From: Argentina anserina
Lineage: Eukaryota > Streptophyta > Magnoliopsida > Rosales > Rosaceae
Length of the DNA: 64,000 bases
Direction of reading: 5' to 3'
Assembly: GCF_933775445.1 (NCBI RefSeq)
Contig: NC_065873.1
Span: forward strand, 1,302,001-1,366,000
Position 1 is the first letter of the stretch. The number at the start of each line of letters is the position of its first letter. Shown here piece by piece: positions 1-10,703 of this stretch. A program made the translations under genes and the position numbers. The notes under the pieces are model-generated. The model worked only from the letters and a program-made list of their open reading frames with translations, was not told the origin of the DNA and searched no databases.

Positions 1-164
1 ATAAATTTTGGTGAGGCTGTGCAGTAGGAAATGAGGAGCCCAAGGAGAAGGAGGTTGGGACCTTCGAGGAGGTCATGGTGATTGGAGAGCTTGAGGTTCT
101 TCCATAGACTCATTGCCTTATCTTGAGGTACTTGAACTACTGTACAAACGAAAGCCAATTGCAT
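1..164 (-). CDS. partial ORF running off the left edge, unknown protein
   Basis: A minus-strand frame opens with ATG at 164 (MQLAFVCTVV...) and stays open for 54 codons to the window edge, in much less AT-rich sequence than the neighbouring 1.7 kb. The base composition and absence of stops suggest either the end of a real exon or a recent coding remnant. I do not recognise the family, and 54 codons are not enough to call a domain. The ATG may be an internal methionine rather than the start. A chance open frame is possible. Confidence 0.3.
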   Translation of the reverse strand, partial: MQLAFVCTVVQVPQDKAMSLWKNLKLSNHHDLLEGPNLLLLGLLISYCTASPKF

Positions 165-1875
165 CGGCTATAAGGAGTGTTTAAAAATTTGGATTAAAAC
201 TCGGATCTTTTTTAATCTTAAAAATATATAATTTAATAAATTAAAGAGTTGGACAGATGTAGGCGCCCTTCTTGTGCCACGTTTTATAGTTGATATTTAT
301 GATAATTTTCAGGAAATAATAACCTTCTAAAAAATTTAATAAATAACTCCGGAGTTTCAAACAAATCTAAAAAATTAGTACGTTATCAGGGCAATGCTTT
401 TATCTACTCGTGTTAAAATTTCAAGACATTCATAACCGTATGACACAATTGCCTTTAAGGAGGCATTAATAAACATAAATTTAACTGAGTGGATTGACAC
501 TCAAATATTAATGAAAATATATGAATTTTCTATCATACTCATAATTCACCATGATAGAGACATCTGATAGTTGATATATCTAAATTTCATTTCCCCAGCA
601 TAGTTGGATTGAAAATGTATACACTTACGTATAATCTTTGAAATTAGTTATGCTACTTTAGCATATATGTTTTGGCACGCCATGATTTATGCTACTAAAG
701 TTATCATAATAAAATTTTGACCGTTATATGTGACCGTAACAATGAAATGTAGTTATGTTTCATCAATGCTTGGGTTTTGATCACGGGATAAAACCATATC
801 TAGCTTCCTACCTCCAAAAGGGTATATGTGTTCGCCAGTAATAAATATATTCATAATTTATATATGGGTGAATATAACGTATTATTCCGAGAGTCTGGTA
901 ATTTTTGAAATTTTTTTTAGCAATCAGATTATTTTTAAAGATTCTCGTAAGATCTTAGAAACTTAAAAAAATAGAATTAAGTCAAAATATTCCACGTGGT
1001 GCATTTGCAGCCTCACAAAACCTTTCTCTATGATTTCATTACTTCAACAAAAAAATTTAAAAAAGTCTAGTACCCGTTTAGAAGATCGATTAATAAGCTC
1101 TCATGGTGATATGCTTTGTGCACCCGTGTAAACATTTAAATTTATTTATCACCCCGCAATACGGATGTTATTAGAGAATAAGAATGAAACATAAATTTGG
1201 CGCATGGATCAAGGCCTAAATATTAACTAAAATAAGTAATTTTTTTGATGTAGTCGTATTTTAGTAAATTTCACTATAGTAATAATATTGTATGGTCGCT
1301 TTTTAATAATTCATTTGTTATGTATAATTGGTATGGAAACATACATATTTTCATATTTTTGGTAATATTTAGTTCATGATCGACCCTGCCGATTTTATTC
1401 ATCCCTCTACCTCCCTAAGGACAACTATAGTTAGAAAATAAAAATAAAAAAATCGACCGTTAGATAGATGTGTTCATTGTTCTAAACTATGGCGATGATA
1501 GAAGATGTACACATTTTTAGTAACATTTGGTTTACGATCGTCACGGCCGATATTATTTTTCTTTCTACCTCCCTAAGGGCAACCATATAACTTATAAACG
1601 TAAAGGATTAATTTTCATAAAGTTTTTTTAGCGCCGAAATTTTTTAGTAAGGTTTTCACAAGATTAAAAAGTCTTAAATTTAATAAAATGTGGCACATTG
1701 TGAATTTACTATTAGTCATCAGGAGTTTTTCCGTAGGTTTGGTCACATTCAATTTTTCTAAATTGAATTGTCAACTGCTTATTGGTCCTAATGATTTCTA
1801 TCTAGGCTTGGACACACTGAATCATGTCCTTATCTTTTTCCACTGACCCCGCCCATTCTCTCTTTTTCTCTCTTA
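165..1875. other. AT-rich spacer, no gene seen
   Basis: No coding frame is recognisable. Two diverged copies of a segment lie at about 1360-1440 and 1505-1580; both contain TCTACCTCCCTAAGG followed by a CAAC tract. They look like an old local duplication of non-coding DNA. Nothing else can be supported. Confidence 0.5.
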
Positions 1876-2089
1876 GAGCATCCGCACCCATAAATTGCAT
1901 TTGCTCAAGCAAATGGTAGGGCCAGAAGCAAATTTTGCTTCAAGCAAATCGATTTCATATTTTGCTCAAGCAAATCGATTTTTTCACACACCCATTTACA
2001 ATTTGCTTGAGCAATTCAATTTTGTCTTGTTGTGAAATAATTAATTTTTTTTACCAGATATATTTACAACCAAAAATAATGTGACACGT

Positions 2090-2290
2090 GTCATTATCGA
2101 CTCGATATTATCCAAAATTTCCGATAAGATTTTCGACTAATAGCTAATTGACAGGTGTCACTGCCACGTGTCATTGTCGCTAAAATAATTGGAGTAGATT
2201 TCCGATAAGATTTTTGACTAGTAGAGAATTGACACGTGTCACTGTCAGCGAAATAATTGGACCAAATTTCTGATAAGATTTTCGACCAAT
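2090..2290. repeat. tandem ~70-bp repeats inside the Harbinger element
   Basis: About three imperfect copies share a block resembling TTGACACGTGTCACTGTC, then AATAATTGG, then TTTCCGATAAGATTTT(C/T)GAC. They end just before a TATAAA box at about 2295. Repeats of this kind upstream of the presumed transposase start could be binding sites or promoter elements. That role is inferred. Confidence 0.6.
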
Positions 2291-2374
2291 TTGCTATAAA
2301 AACGTCTAATATCACTCATTATAACTCATCATTCAATCTAAACACTTAGCAACATTTCCTTGTTCATCACTCTG

Positions 2375-2470
2375 ATGAATCCTTTCAGCTTCCACAATTT
2401 TTTCAGGCGGAGACAACGTCAACAAGAAGAGGATGACGATATTGTGTGTTTTCATGATGTTTGTGTTTAA
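2375..2470 (+). pseudogene. 31-codon ORF, possible N-terminal stump of the Harbinger transposase
   Basis: ATG at 2375 follows a TATAAA box by about 80 bp and opens a short acidic/basic reading frame (MNPFSFHNFFRRRQ...) ending in TAA at 2468. In PIF/Harbinger elements the transposase lies opposite to ORF1, and this frame has that orientation and position. No DDE motif follows, so it would be the remnant of an internal deletion. The assignment rests on context only. Confidence 0.3.
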
Positions 2471-2626
2471 TTATTAAGCTTGTGTTTAATTTCAGTATGT
2501 GTTTTAATTTAATGTGTATTTCAATTTCAACTTAATAAATAAATTGCATTTTATTTCTCACAAAATTTAAATTACATAAAATGACGAGTCAAGCCCAGAT
2601 TTATTCTTAGTACAATACTATAACTA

Positions 2627-3779
2627 CTATGGAAAAAGCACGCGATTTGGGTGATAACAATCCGAATATGTTTCATCGGTAGGTTGATCTTGACTAGCTT
2701 CTCCTTCATTAAGGATTGCTAGTTTCCTCTTGGTAAAATACATTTTCGAGATTGGGGTCATAGCCTCCAAATCCATTGTCATGATCCTTGTGTCATTCTC
2801 TTGTTTCTTCAATCGTAACTCTTCTTCCGCCCTTGCTTCTTTTCGCTTTTGAATGTCTATGTACTCCGCATAATAATTAAGCTCACTTTCATTATGGGCT
2901 AGCCTCTTGGTATGCCATGATGCTTGGTCACTTGCAATGGTATGCAAAACCTCAACCCGTTGCTCAATAGGAGTCTTACCCTGTTTCTTTTGGCGCCTAG
3001 CTTCCTTTGCCGCCTTGGTTCTCATTGGTCTAGGTGGACTCGATGGAGCTGCCGTGTTGCTTTGTGGTGTCTCATTCAATTAGTCGTCATCCAAATTGAT
3101 GGTTGGAGATGATTCAGTTGCGGAAGGAGTACCGTGGTAACTACTTGCATATGGAGATGGAGTAGTAGGTAGCACCGCAACGAAAGATGGATGATCTTTA
3201 ACCACTTCCCAACATTCAAAGTGTGTAAACTTTTTCTTCTTGGCATTATAGTAACATGATTGAGCTTGTCGTTCATGATGTAAAAAACTTATATTAGGTA
3301 TTTATTGAATTACATAATTTAAACAAATTAAATAAAACAAATAATGTAAACAAAATTAGATATATTAAAATAATTAAATATGTAAACAATGCTACATATT
3401 TAAACAAATTAGATATAAATTACATAATTTAATTCATATAATCAAATAAAAATTATAATATATGATAAAATAATGTACTTACTTCGTCCATTAGCGAAGT
3501 GCCGCTAGCTATACGTTGTCATGATGCCGCCAAACATTCGCCCCATTTTTGCAAGAGTAGCTTAAATTTGTTGTAGTGAGAAGCGAGCGCGATTCGGGTC
3601 CTTGGCTCCTTCGGAGGTTTCTCACCCGGTGCTAGCACCCAATTTTGCATATAATCGCCATGAATTGTCTCCCACAATTTGTCCCTCTTTTGTTTGTTAC
3701 CGTCATATTCATCAATGCTATGACGGACAAAAGAAATGCACATTTGTAAATCTTCGGAAGGAAGCCAATGGGTGCCCAT
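2627..3779 (-). pseudogene. Harbinger ORF1 (Myb/SANT-like, NAM-associated type), degenerate
   Basis: Exon 1 runs from ATG 3779 to about 3483. It encodes a SANT/Myb-like segment (MGTHWLPSEDLQMCISFVRH...) with the W...W...W spacing of the DNA-binding ORF1 proteins carried by plant Harbinger elements. A GTAAGT donor follows at 3482. Exon 2, about 3276-2627, encodes a coiled, Lys/Glu-rich C-terminal part (KRKEARAEEELRLKKQEN) typical of the NAM-associated C-terminal domain. An in-frame TGA at 3519-3521 and an in-frame TAA at 3080-3082 interrupt it, so it is not a functional gene. In living elements this protein carries the transposase to the nucleus and to the ends. The exon 2 acceptor could not be fixed. 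Confidence 0.65.
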
Positions 3780-4769
3780 TGTTTTGGAAAAAAATGCTAA
3801 ACGAAAAGAGAGAGGAGATGGAGGAAGATGTGAAATTTGTTGTGCACAAATTGGTGTGAGTTCATAACAAATTGAAGTAGTATTTATAGGCAATTTTTTG
3901 GGAGAATTTTGAAATTTTGGGGATTTTTTTACAATTTTTTGGGTTTATTTCCGTTATGATCAAATAGTAGCCGTTGAAAATTAATTATGGCCGTTGGATC
4001 GAAATTTCTGATTCAAAATGGAAGGCCCAGATCAATTGGACTGTTGGCCAATCAGTGTGACACGTGGCAGCCATTCATTTGCTCGCTGTTTTTTTTTTGG
4101 CGCGTGTGTTGCACGCGCCTAACATAAAAAAATTCGCCCGTGCCTGACGTCACCCACGGCGGTGGGCTCCGCCAGGCGATCGAGCAAATGCCGGAGCAAA
4201 ATTTGCTCGAGCGATCGGACGAGCACCGCGGCTGGGTTGACTGGGCGAGCAGCTCGCCTCCTCCTGCTCGCCGGTGCGAGCCTCCCCTTCTCCTGCTCAA
4301 GCTCCTCCGGCTGGTCCCTCCTCCTGCTCGAGCACGCCGGCATATTTGCTCGCCGGTGCGGATGCTCTTATTCCTTCTCTGCACATCGGTTTCGTTGTTC
4401 ACTCCAGGTTTTCAATGATTCAAGTCTTAATTAATATTTAATCAACTTTAAGAGAATCAAAAACCACAAGAGATCATTCAAGCAATCTAATTAACTTTGA
4501 GTTTGTTTGTTGCTTTTTACGGGCCAAAATTTCTGGTAAATGATCGACTACGAGTCTGGCCTCCTGGGTATTGAGGATTTACTTCAATGGAGTGAGTTTA
4601 CAGGAGGAAATGAGGGTCGGCTGAGTTTCCCTTATGTAATGATGGATCCAACAACAAACAATTGGTAATTCAGTTTTTGTTTTTACCGTTTATAGTTTGA
4701 GGCCAAACTAACAGCGTGTGCACTGTACGCTCTGTTAGTAGAGTCGTGGGTGAAAGTCCACTAGGTGGA

Positions 4770-4976
4770 ATGAAGAACCTCCGCATAAGAACCATTCCTA
4801 AGGTGCGAATGTTTTCATGGACAGTAGTGGTAGGGGCTGCACCTACCATGCTTAATCTATATAAGAGAAGAGTTGTGTTCTAATCTAGTGTGTCCAATTT
4901 GTGGGGCTGTAGAGGATTCAATTGAACAAACTCTCCTACTCTGCCTGTGGGTTGACCTGGTCTGGTTTGGTTCCCC
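4770..4976 (+). pseudogene. LINE reverse-transcriptase C-terminal zinc-knuckle (zf-RVT) remnant
   Basis: Translated fragments read RIRTIPKVRMFSW and, after a frameshift and stop near 4880, CPICGAVEDSIEQTLLLC followed by W.DLVWFGSP. This order, K.F.W then CPxCGxxExxxH/Q..LLC.....W, is the zf-RVT domain at the end of plant non-LTR ORF2 proteins. Only about 70 residues remain and the frame is broken. The copy is cut at 4976 by an LTR, and nothing recognisable of the LINE continues to its right. Confidence 0.6.
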
Positions 4977-5153
4977 TGTAGAACAAAAGAACTGAATAGA
5001 TAATCTTCATTGATCCAGTAGTGTTAGCTTTATATAAGATAGCCCACGTTTAGATCCTGTAAGTTAGGATCTAATTACAATCTAGGACATACAAAAGGGA
5101 ATATACAACTCAATACAATCAATCTGCTTAAATGACAGATTACTTTCCTAACG
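4977..5153 (-). repeat. LTR of a truncated Ty1/copia element
   Basis: The segment starts TGTAGAAC and ends CTAACG. It is followed at once by CTCCCTCTCAAG, which on the minus strand is the polypurine tract found beside copia 3' LTRs. The next 150 bp encode the copia RNase H tail on the same strand, so this is a 3' LTR in minus orientation. The expected terminal TG reads CG at the right edge. The second LTR is missing. Confidence 0.6.
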
Positions 5154-5159
5154 CTCCCT

Positions 5160-5311
5160 CTCAAGTTTGAGAGTGGATATTTGCACTCCCAATTTGCGAT
5201 CATAGTAACGAAAACATAATTTCCCCAAGTCTTAGTAAAAACATCGGCAAGTTGGTACACACTCAACAGAGCTTCCATGTTTGTAATCACAAAACTATCA
5301 AATGAGAACAT
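5160..5311 (-). pseudogene. Ty1/copia RNase H C-terminal remnant
   Basis: The minus-strand translation includes YQLADVFTKTWG, which matches the conserved D-Q-x-A-D-x-F-T-K tail of copia RNase H. The frame then shifts before the polypurine tract. About 50 codons survive. The element breaks off at 5310, where an unrelated inverted repeat begins. Confidence 0.6.
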
Positions 5312-5933
5312 GGCTTGTGTGACTCACCAATGAGAACATGCCACGTGAAAAGTTTTTTTTCAATGCTGCAGAAATCAAGTTGGAAGACGCCGGAGCTCCA
5401 TCTTTGCCGATTTTGAAAGCAAATCTTGATAGATAAGATGATTGAACCGCATTAAACTTCACAAAATTTTCCCTACCACCGAATCTGAAGAGAAATGGAG
5501 CGACATCACAAAACCTTTTTTACTTTATTCCACTACTCCTCCTATTGTTCCCTTCACCAATTTCATGAGTCTGTTTCTTTCTCCATCCTCAAATTCAACC
5601 ACATCTAAAGCAATCCATCTGAGAAAGCGTGTGAGAAATCAACCCAAAGTGTGTATGTCAACGATGACTTTCATACATTTCATCCGGGTATTGGATTAAT
5701 GATATAATGCTATTCACATATCATCTCATTGGAGTGAGGTTGAAATTTCTCTATTAAGGTGCCGAGGCCAAAGTAGTCAAATCTCAAAGCTGATGACGGT
5801 ACCCGTTTCACTTTTTTGTGTTTGGGAAGGAACACTTGTGAATTGAAATCGGTGAAGATGGAGCTCTGGCCTCTTCCGACTTGAAATTTATTTACCACGT
5901 GCCATGTTCTTATTGGGTCGTTGCACAAGCCAT
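5310..5933. repeat. inverted repeat with ~100-bp arms around a 425-bp spacer
   Basis: The left arm (5310-5412) and the complement of the right arm (5838-5933) share CATGGCTTGTG, CAAT(G/A)AGAACATG(C/G)CACGTG, TCAAGT(T/C)GGAAGA and GAGCTCCATCTT, with small indels. The layout suits a foldback or MULE-like non-autonomous element, but no target-site duplication could be found. A minus-strand frame of 80 codons crosses the right arm; I do not recognise it and treat it as chance. The left arm adjoins the truncated copia remnant exactly, so this sequence probably truncated it. Confidence 0.5.
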
Positions 5934-7019
5934 GGTGCAATGACAGATCCAAATGAAGTATGATATCGATCCTCTTTCAAATTCATTTAAAAGATAATGG
6001 TTTGTTGCCTCAAAAGCTTTGTGCATTGTTTAATCAGGTTGATGTGATGGTGCTTTTAGATTGATTTGTGACCCAATTGGTACTTTGTGTTGCTTAGCGG
6101 TTGTTTGATCGAGATTATAATCCCCAGTCGGTATTTTCTATGGTTGTTTAATCGGGATCTGTTTGTTTATAATTTTCCAATTGATATTGTGTGTTGTTTA
6201 ATCAACATCTATTTGTTTATCTATGTGTGGATATTGTGATTTAACGCTGGGTTTTTGATTGAATAATGGGTTGTTGCCTAAATTTTCTGGCTTTTGTTAT
6301 GATGATTAGTTAACCAATATGTTTGCTATGATTAGTGTTTGGAGTAAGATGTGAAATATTGATAGGTCTTCTTGAATCGTATATAGTTGCATTCGAGACT
6401 CAACTTGTTGAGGTTGATAGGTCTTCTCAAAGTATTGTCATTCCCTCTAATTACCAAGGCTAGCAGCCTAGTGTGCATGGAGGCTCAACGCGAACAAAAA
6501 TTGAGGTCTCAAATAAATGTTAAAAAAATTCTAATTATTTATATTTTCAAAGAAAGTTGAAATATGAACAATTGTAAAATTCATATAAATAACAACATAA
6601 TAAATCCATTATTCTAAGCATATAAATAATTTAAAATTCCTACGTTTTCAATTTATTATAATAATAAAATCTTCTCTCAACTAAAATAGAGGAGGAAAAA
6701 AACAAAAAAATCTAGAAAACACAAAATAAAGAACTTCAAAAATCTTACGTCTTATTTCTTTGATTGAGAAAGAAAAACCATGAATTGAGAAGGTTTTTAT
6801 GCTTCAAAATGATTTAAGAAAGAAAATTGTAATAAGAAAGAGAGTTATAATCAATGTCTATTGCAGAACTCGTGTATTGTAATAAGAAAGAGATATATAA
6901 TTAGTGACTATTACATCACTCATGCATAATTAAGAAGAATTTTTAAAATGCATGCATACAATTTTTTGTTGTTGAACTCTATCTTGCCCAGGCTGCCAAT
7001 GCTAATTACATAGCATAAG
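5934..7019. other. AT-rich spacer, no gene seen
   Basis: Repeated phrases such as TTGTTTAATC(A/G) and CTGTTTGTTTAT between 6000 and 6250 suggest an old non-coding repeat. No reading frame or transposon end is convincing. Confidence 0.4.
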
Positions 7020-7210
7020 ATATGTGATTTCCAAGGGAAATACATAATTAAAAATGAGTATCTCCAGAAAACAAGTTGGTCTATTTAGTTATATGTTTGT
7101 CATGAGCTGATTGATCCGAGCTTGGACTTATTAATATTGAATCCCACTCTTTTTTGTATTTCATGTTTCCAAGCTCCAACCATTGACCTTTTGGGTTCCT
7201 TGAAAAGCCA
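7020..7210 (+). repeat. diverged copy of the RLK7 upstream region
   Basis: Blocks in this stretch match, in order and orientation, blocks between 20985 and 21285 just upstream of the receptor kinase gene: GTGATTTCCAA, TATCTCCA.GAAA.CAAGTTGGTCTATTTA, TGATTGAT.CGA..TTGGACT, ATATTG.AATCC and the CTCCAACC/TTCCAACC...CCTTTG/TTTTGGGT region. No kinase-coding sequence follows. It appears to be an orphan upstream fragment left by a duplication. Confidence 0.5.
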
Positions 7211-8457
7211 ATGGTGCCGCACACTGCTGTCGCGCTTACTACTAGGACTGTGGATCCTGTGAGATGGGCTTCGGTGCCACTTTTTTCCTTCATCTCTCGG
7301 TTCTCCGAAATGATGGTCTACCATGCCCACTAAAGAGTGAAATCCACGGTGGAGCTATTCTCTCTTAGTTTATTTTCTGGGTTTACATCTGTTTCCTATT
7401 ATCAATACCGATATTAGAAGATGCCCTCTCTTTCCTCTTCTCTGTGTACCCCTTAGCTGTTGGGCCGTGTTCTGGGCTTCTCCACTGGGCTTCTCCCTTT
7501 CACTAAGGGGGGTATATTATATATGAAATTAGTGTGATTTTTAAAGAAATATATGGAATTCAAGAGTCTAAGTGAATTCAATACAGACTTTTAATTATTC
7601 ATACAAATTTAGGTATAATAAATTAAAAATTTTAAACGTCATTATGGAATTCAAGAAAATATGGGGGTATTCAATCAGAACTTTTAAAAATAAATAGAAG
7701 TTTGTGGGTATTCAAAATATCATTCATATTTATGGAATTATAAACTCATGAAAATCACATGGACTTTCTAGTGTTAATTATACACAGCACAATCCAAAAA
7801 ATTTCCAGCATCTAGACCAAATATTTTCATGGATTTTCTTATTGTGTTTAAAGATGTTAATTTTCCACCATTTTTCTTTACCAATTCTTTTCCTACGACC
7901 CGGCTAACATGTTTATTCAACTTATGATCACATGAATGTTTTCTTGTTCTTTATATTATGTTCTTACCTTGTATTTTTATATTTATTAAAACTTCATTCT
8001 CATATGTAGACACATGTTCAGGACTAATAATAAAACAATGATAATAAAGAAAGTACATAAGAAGAAAGGAAAATAATAAGTATATCAATTTTTCATGAAT
8101 ACTGACTTCTTTAGCTTCAAACTTTTTGAACAAATCATTTACTTCTATTTCTTTGGTTTCGATTGGTCGATAGATTCAATTTCAAATGTTTTTTTTATTT
8201 TCATATAAATAATTGAGATTTTCTAATTTCTTTATAAGAGACACAACCAATCAATTTACTCATAACAAAAAATGGTCCGTAATTTTTTTATTATTATCAT
8301 GCATTAAATTCCCGTCTAATAGCACCCACGGGGCGTTAAAGAACCCATAAGGCCAATTGAATGCTTAAAGTGCACGAATAAGTGAAGCAAATTATCATGG
8401 AACCGTGAGTTTGTAGTTGCGAGCTGAGATATGGTATGCAAATTATTTAGTTACCAT
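7211..8457. other. AT-rich spacer, no gene seen
   Basis: No coding or RNA gene is recognisable. A CT-rich stretch with TGGGCTTCTCC repeats lies near 7430-7500, followed by long A/T runs. Confidence 0.4.
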
Positions 8458-10225
8458 GTGTTAGACCCGAGATTTCTAATCTCGATTAACGGTATTTTAG
8501 GAATAATTAATCGACATTTAGTGTAAATATAAAGTATGTGATTTAATAGGTGGTTATTAAACTACACGTCCTCAGAAAATGTCTTCGGAATATTTTTCCT
8601 TTGCTCAGTTTTGTTTTAACGATTTTCTAAAGTTGTGTTTTGTTTAAAAGTAATTTTCTGTTTGAGCATTTGTTTTTGGAGCCCAGCCTTCTTCAACTTG
8701 ACCCGAGCCCAAGACTCGGGCCCAAGTCCTTTATCTTTTACCTTTCTTTTTCTCTCTCTCTCATTTTCTCGAATCCTCGGCAGAGACACAGAGCCTCCAC
8801 TGATGACACCACAACATCTCCATCGCCGCCTCCTCTCGCCGTCCAGGCCAGAACCCAACATGCAATCCCACCACCATCTTTATCTTATCCTCTGCTTCTT
8901 AACCATGTCTCTCAATCATCCTAGCAGCCACTTTTTATTTAAAATCGAACTAGAAACAGTGAAGAGCAATCAAAAGACCATCACTGCCACCGAGCTTTGG
9001 CAAGTCTTCCACTTTTCCATTTTTAGGTAAGCCCAGCTATCTTTTCTCCTGCCTATCTAATTTCTTTTCCAAATTCTCAAATTGGAGAACTAATCTATTT
9101 ACCATTTTTATGTGTTCTTCACTGACGTGACTCTCCACCATTGTCCTCAACTTTTTCAGCGAGTTTCTCTTCTATTAAAGATGACTTGATAAGTTCGGAG
9201 CAACTTTGGAATCGCAGCAGCTGACCTATGGGCTGCAGCAGCTCGGTTGAAGGTCAAGGAGTGCGATCCTACAATCCTCCTTTTTTGGGAGTCCATTGAG
9301 GTAGCAAATCATCTCTATTGGCCTCTATGATAGTACTAGATGCTAGATTGTATTGCTATGGAGGTTTGGGTGATATTGCATGTCGATTTGGTTGAATCAG
9401 AATTAGGATTCATGAAGAAATTCTCGGCTGAAATGGATTGGGTGAAATTCCCATGTTTTTACTATTTGCAGTTACCTTTTTACCATTTTACTGCCATGTG
9501 AAATTACTAAAATGCCCTTGGTAGAAAAGTTACTGTTTACTATGTAACTTTACTATTTTATGGTTTAACCTAAGTTTTTTACTAAATGATTTTAACAGTT
9601 TTATTTTTATCTACAGTAACGTAGTGAAAACTCAATTTTAACTAAAAAGACGACGAATGAACATAACTTTTAGTTACAACTAATGTTAGTTCTAATTCTC
9701 GCCCGGTTCGAGAATCGAGAACTATTTAACTTAGAAATGTGTCGGTATAATAAATAAGCCGTCGATATGATTCTGAGTAACTTTTATCTTCATAAAGTAT
9801 GCTTAGTATCAATCGACTATTGAAGTTGGATTATTTTCGAATTTTTCGAGAATTGGTCAACATGGTTAATTTCGGGTCAAACCATGAATGACTTGGTCAA
9901 TACTTTCAAAAATGATCGAGTCAACTTATTTTCGATATTCGACTTTGATGTTGACTCATTTATAACTCATGAACTCAGAGTTGATGTTATGAGGATCTTT
10001 TGGAGACTTGGAGTAGCAGCAATAGCTATACATTGAATTTGGATAACGGCTGAGATTCTGCACGTCATTCCAGGTAGGAGAGCTAACCCTCTTATGTTGA
10101 TTTTGGGCCAATTATAAATGCATAGTCTAGTTCTCGGTTGATTGTTTATTATGCATAAAATGTTGTGAAAACTCGAGATTATGCACGATTTAATGATATG
10201 GTAAGTAGTGAAGCTCTATGGTGGG
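8458..10225. repeat. probable solo or truncated LTR (gypsy-like)
   Basis: The segment opens with TGTTAGACCCGAGATTTC, a typical LTR start. It then reads like long non-coding LTR sequence: CT-rich tract, scattered GGTCAA/TTGACT phrases near 9850-9960, no protein motifs. Neither a matching CA terminus nor a target duplication could be found before the inverted repeat at 10226, so the right end is probably truncated. Short open frames at 8616-9030 overlap on both strands and have no family features. Confidence 0.35.
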
Positions 10226-10472
10226 AGTACAAGGTAGACTAGCTATTAAGGCGTGAAACATATCACAGGGATGGGAAGTCGGTACTGTGAGCAAGACTAA
10301 CTAAGGAGGAAAGGAGAGGTGGAAGATGAGGAAATAAATCCACTGAAAATGCTGTGCGAAGACTAACGAAGCTTTATAGTCAAAGACAAAGCAAAGTGGT
10401 GGGGAAGAGCTAGGGACATGAAGATATGCATGGATGTACAAGCATGTTGATCACGTAAATACATCACTTCGA
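10226..10472 (+). repeat. left arm of a ~245-bp inverted repeat
   Basis: This segment is the reverse complement of 13105-13352 with only a handful of differences by eye. It runs from the GTACAAG.TAGACTAGC..TTAAGG region to GATCACGTAAATACATCACTTCGAC. The arms are separated by 2.6 kb containing a copia fragment and a TRIM element. It carries no recognised gene. Confidence 0.85.
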
Positions 10473-10574
10473 CTAATAATTCATTACATAACAGAAAGGT
10501 TAGCTCTTTACAACACTCGTGCTTACCACCCCACTCACATGCCAGTGATTCCACAATCCACTCGTGCATGATTG

Positions 10575-10703
10575 TTAATTTTTCCGGATACGATTCTTCT
10601 CTTTGAATTGGTTTGCCGGATCGTTTGCGTAATACGTTGTCCCGAGGTCGATACCAATTGCAGAACGATCACTTTTGGCTTTCTCAGCCAATGCCATTAA
10701 CAT
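10575..10703 (-). pseudogene. HSP70 N-terminal fragment, 42 codons
   Basis: A minus-strand frame from ATG 10703 to TAA 10575 contains SAIGIDLGTTY, the phosphate-1 motif at the start of HSP70 ATPase domains, preceded by MALAEKAKSD. The sequence then passes directly to ANDPANQ, which resembles the ANDQGNR found about 20 residues later in the family, as if a short in-frame piece had been lost. The remaining 600 or so residues of HSP70 are absent, so this is a processed or transposed scrap. Chance similarity is unlikely for the 10-residue core but cannot be excluded. Confidence 0.45.

Larger units (their letters stand above)
1876..4367. mobile_element. PIF/Harbinger-type DNA transposon, non-autonomous deletion derivative
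   Basis: The ends are perfect 13-bp inverted repeats, GAGCATCCGCACC at 1876-1888 and its complement at 4355-4367. They are flanked by the 3-bp target duplication TTA (1873-1875 and 4368-4370), as is typical of PIF/Harbinger. Subterminal TTTGCTC/GAGCAAA motifs are repeated at both ends, and the right 250 bp is GC-rich with many GCTCG units that may be transposase sites. Inside is a minus-strand Myb/SANT-like ORF1 in two exons and only a 31-codon plus-strand ORF where the DDE transposase would be expected. The transposase catalytic region is missing, so the element could move only with help from elsewhere. Confidence 0.85.

Noticed and set aside
3602..3859. Plus-strand 85-codon frame
   Set aside because: It is the complement of the Harbinger ORF1 first exon.
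4052..4434. Open frames of 74-116 codons on both strands
   Set aside because: They lie in the GC-rich right end of the Harbinger element, overlap each other and have repeat-driven composition.
8616..9030. A short gene with CT-rich leader
   Set aside because: Open frames exist on both strands, none has a family motif, and the context is an LTR-like repeat.
9690..9730. tRNA-like GGTTCGAGAATC word
   Set aside because: No cloverleaf or A-box could be built around it.
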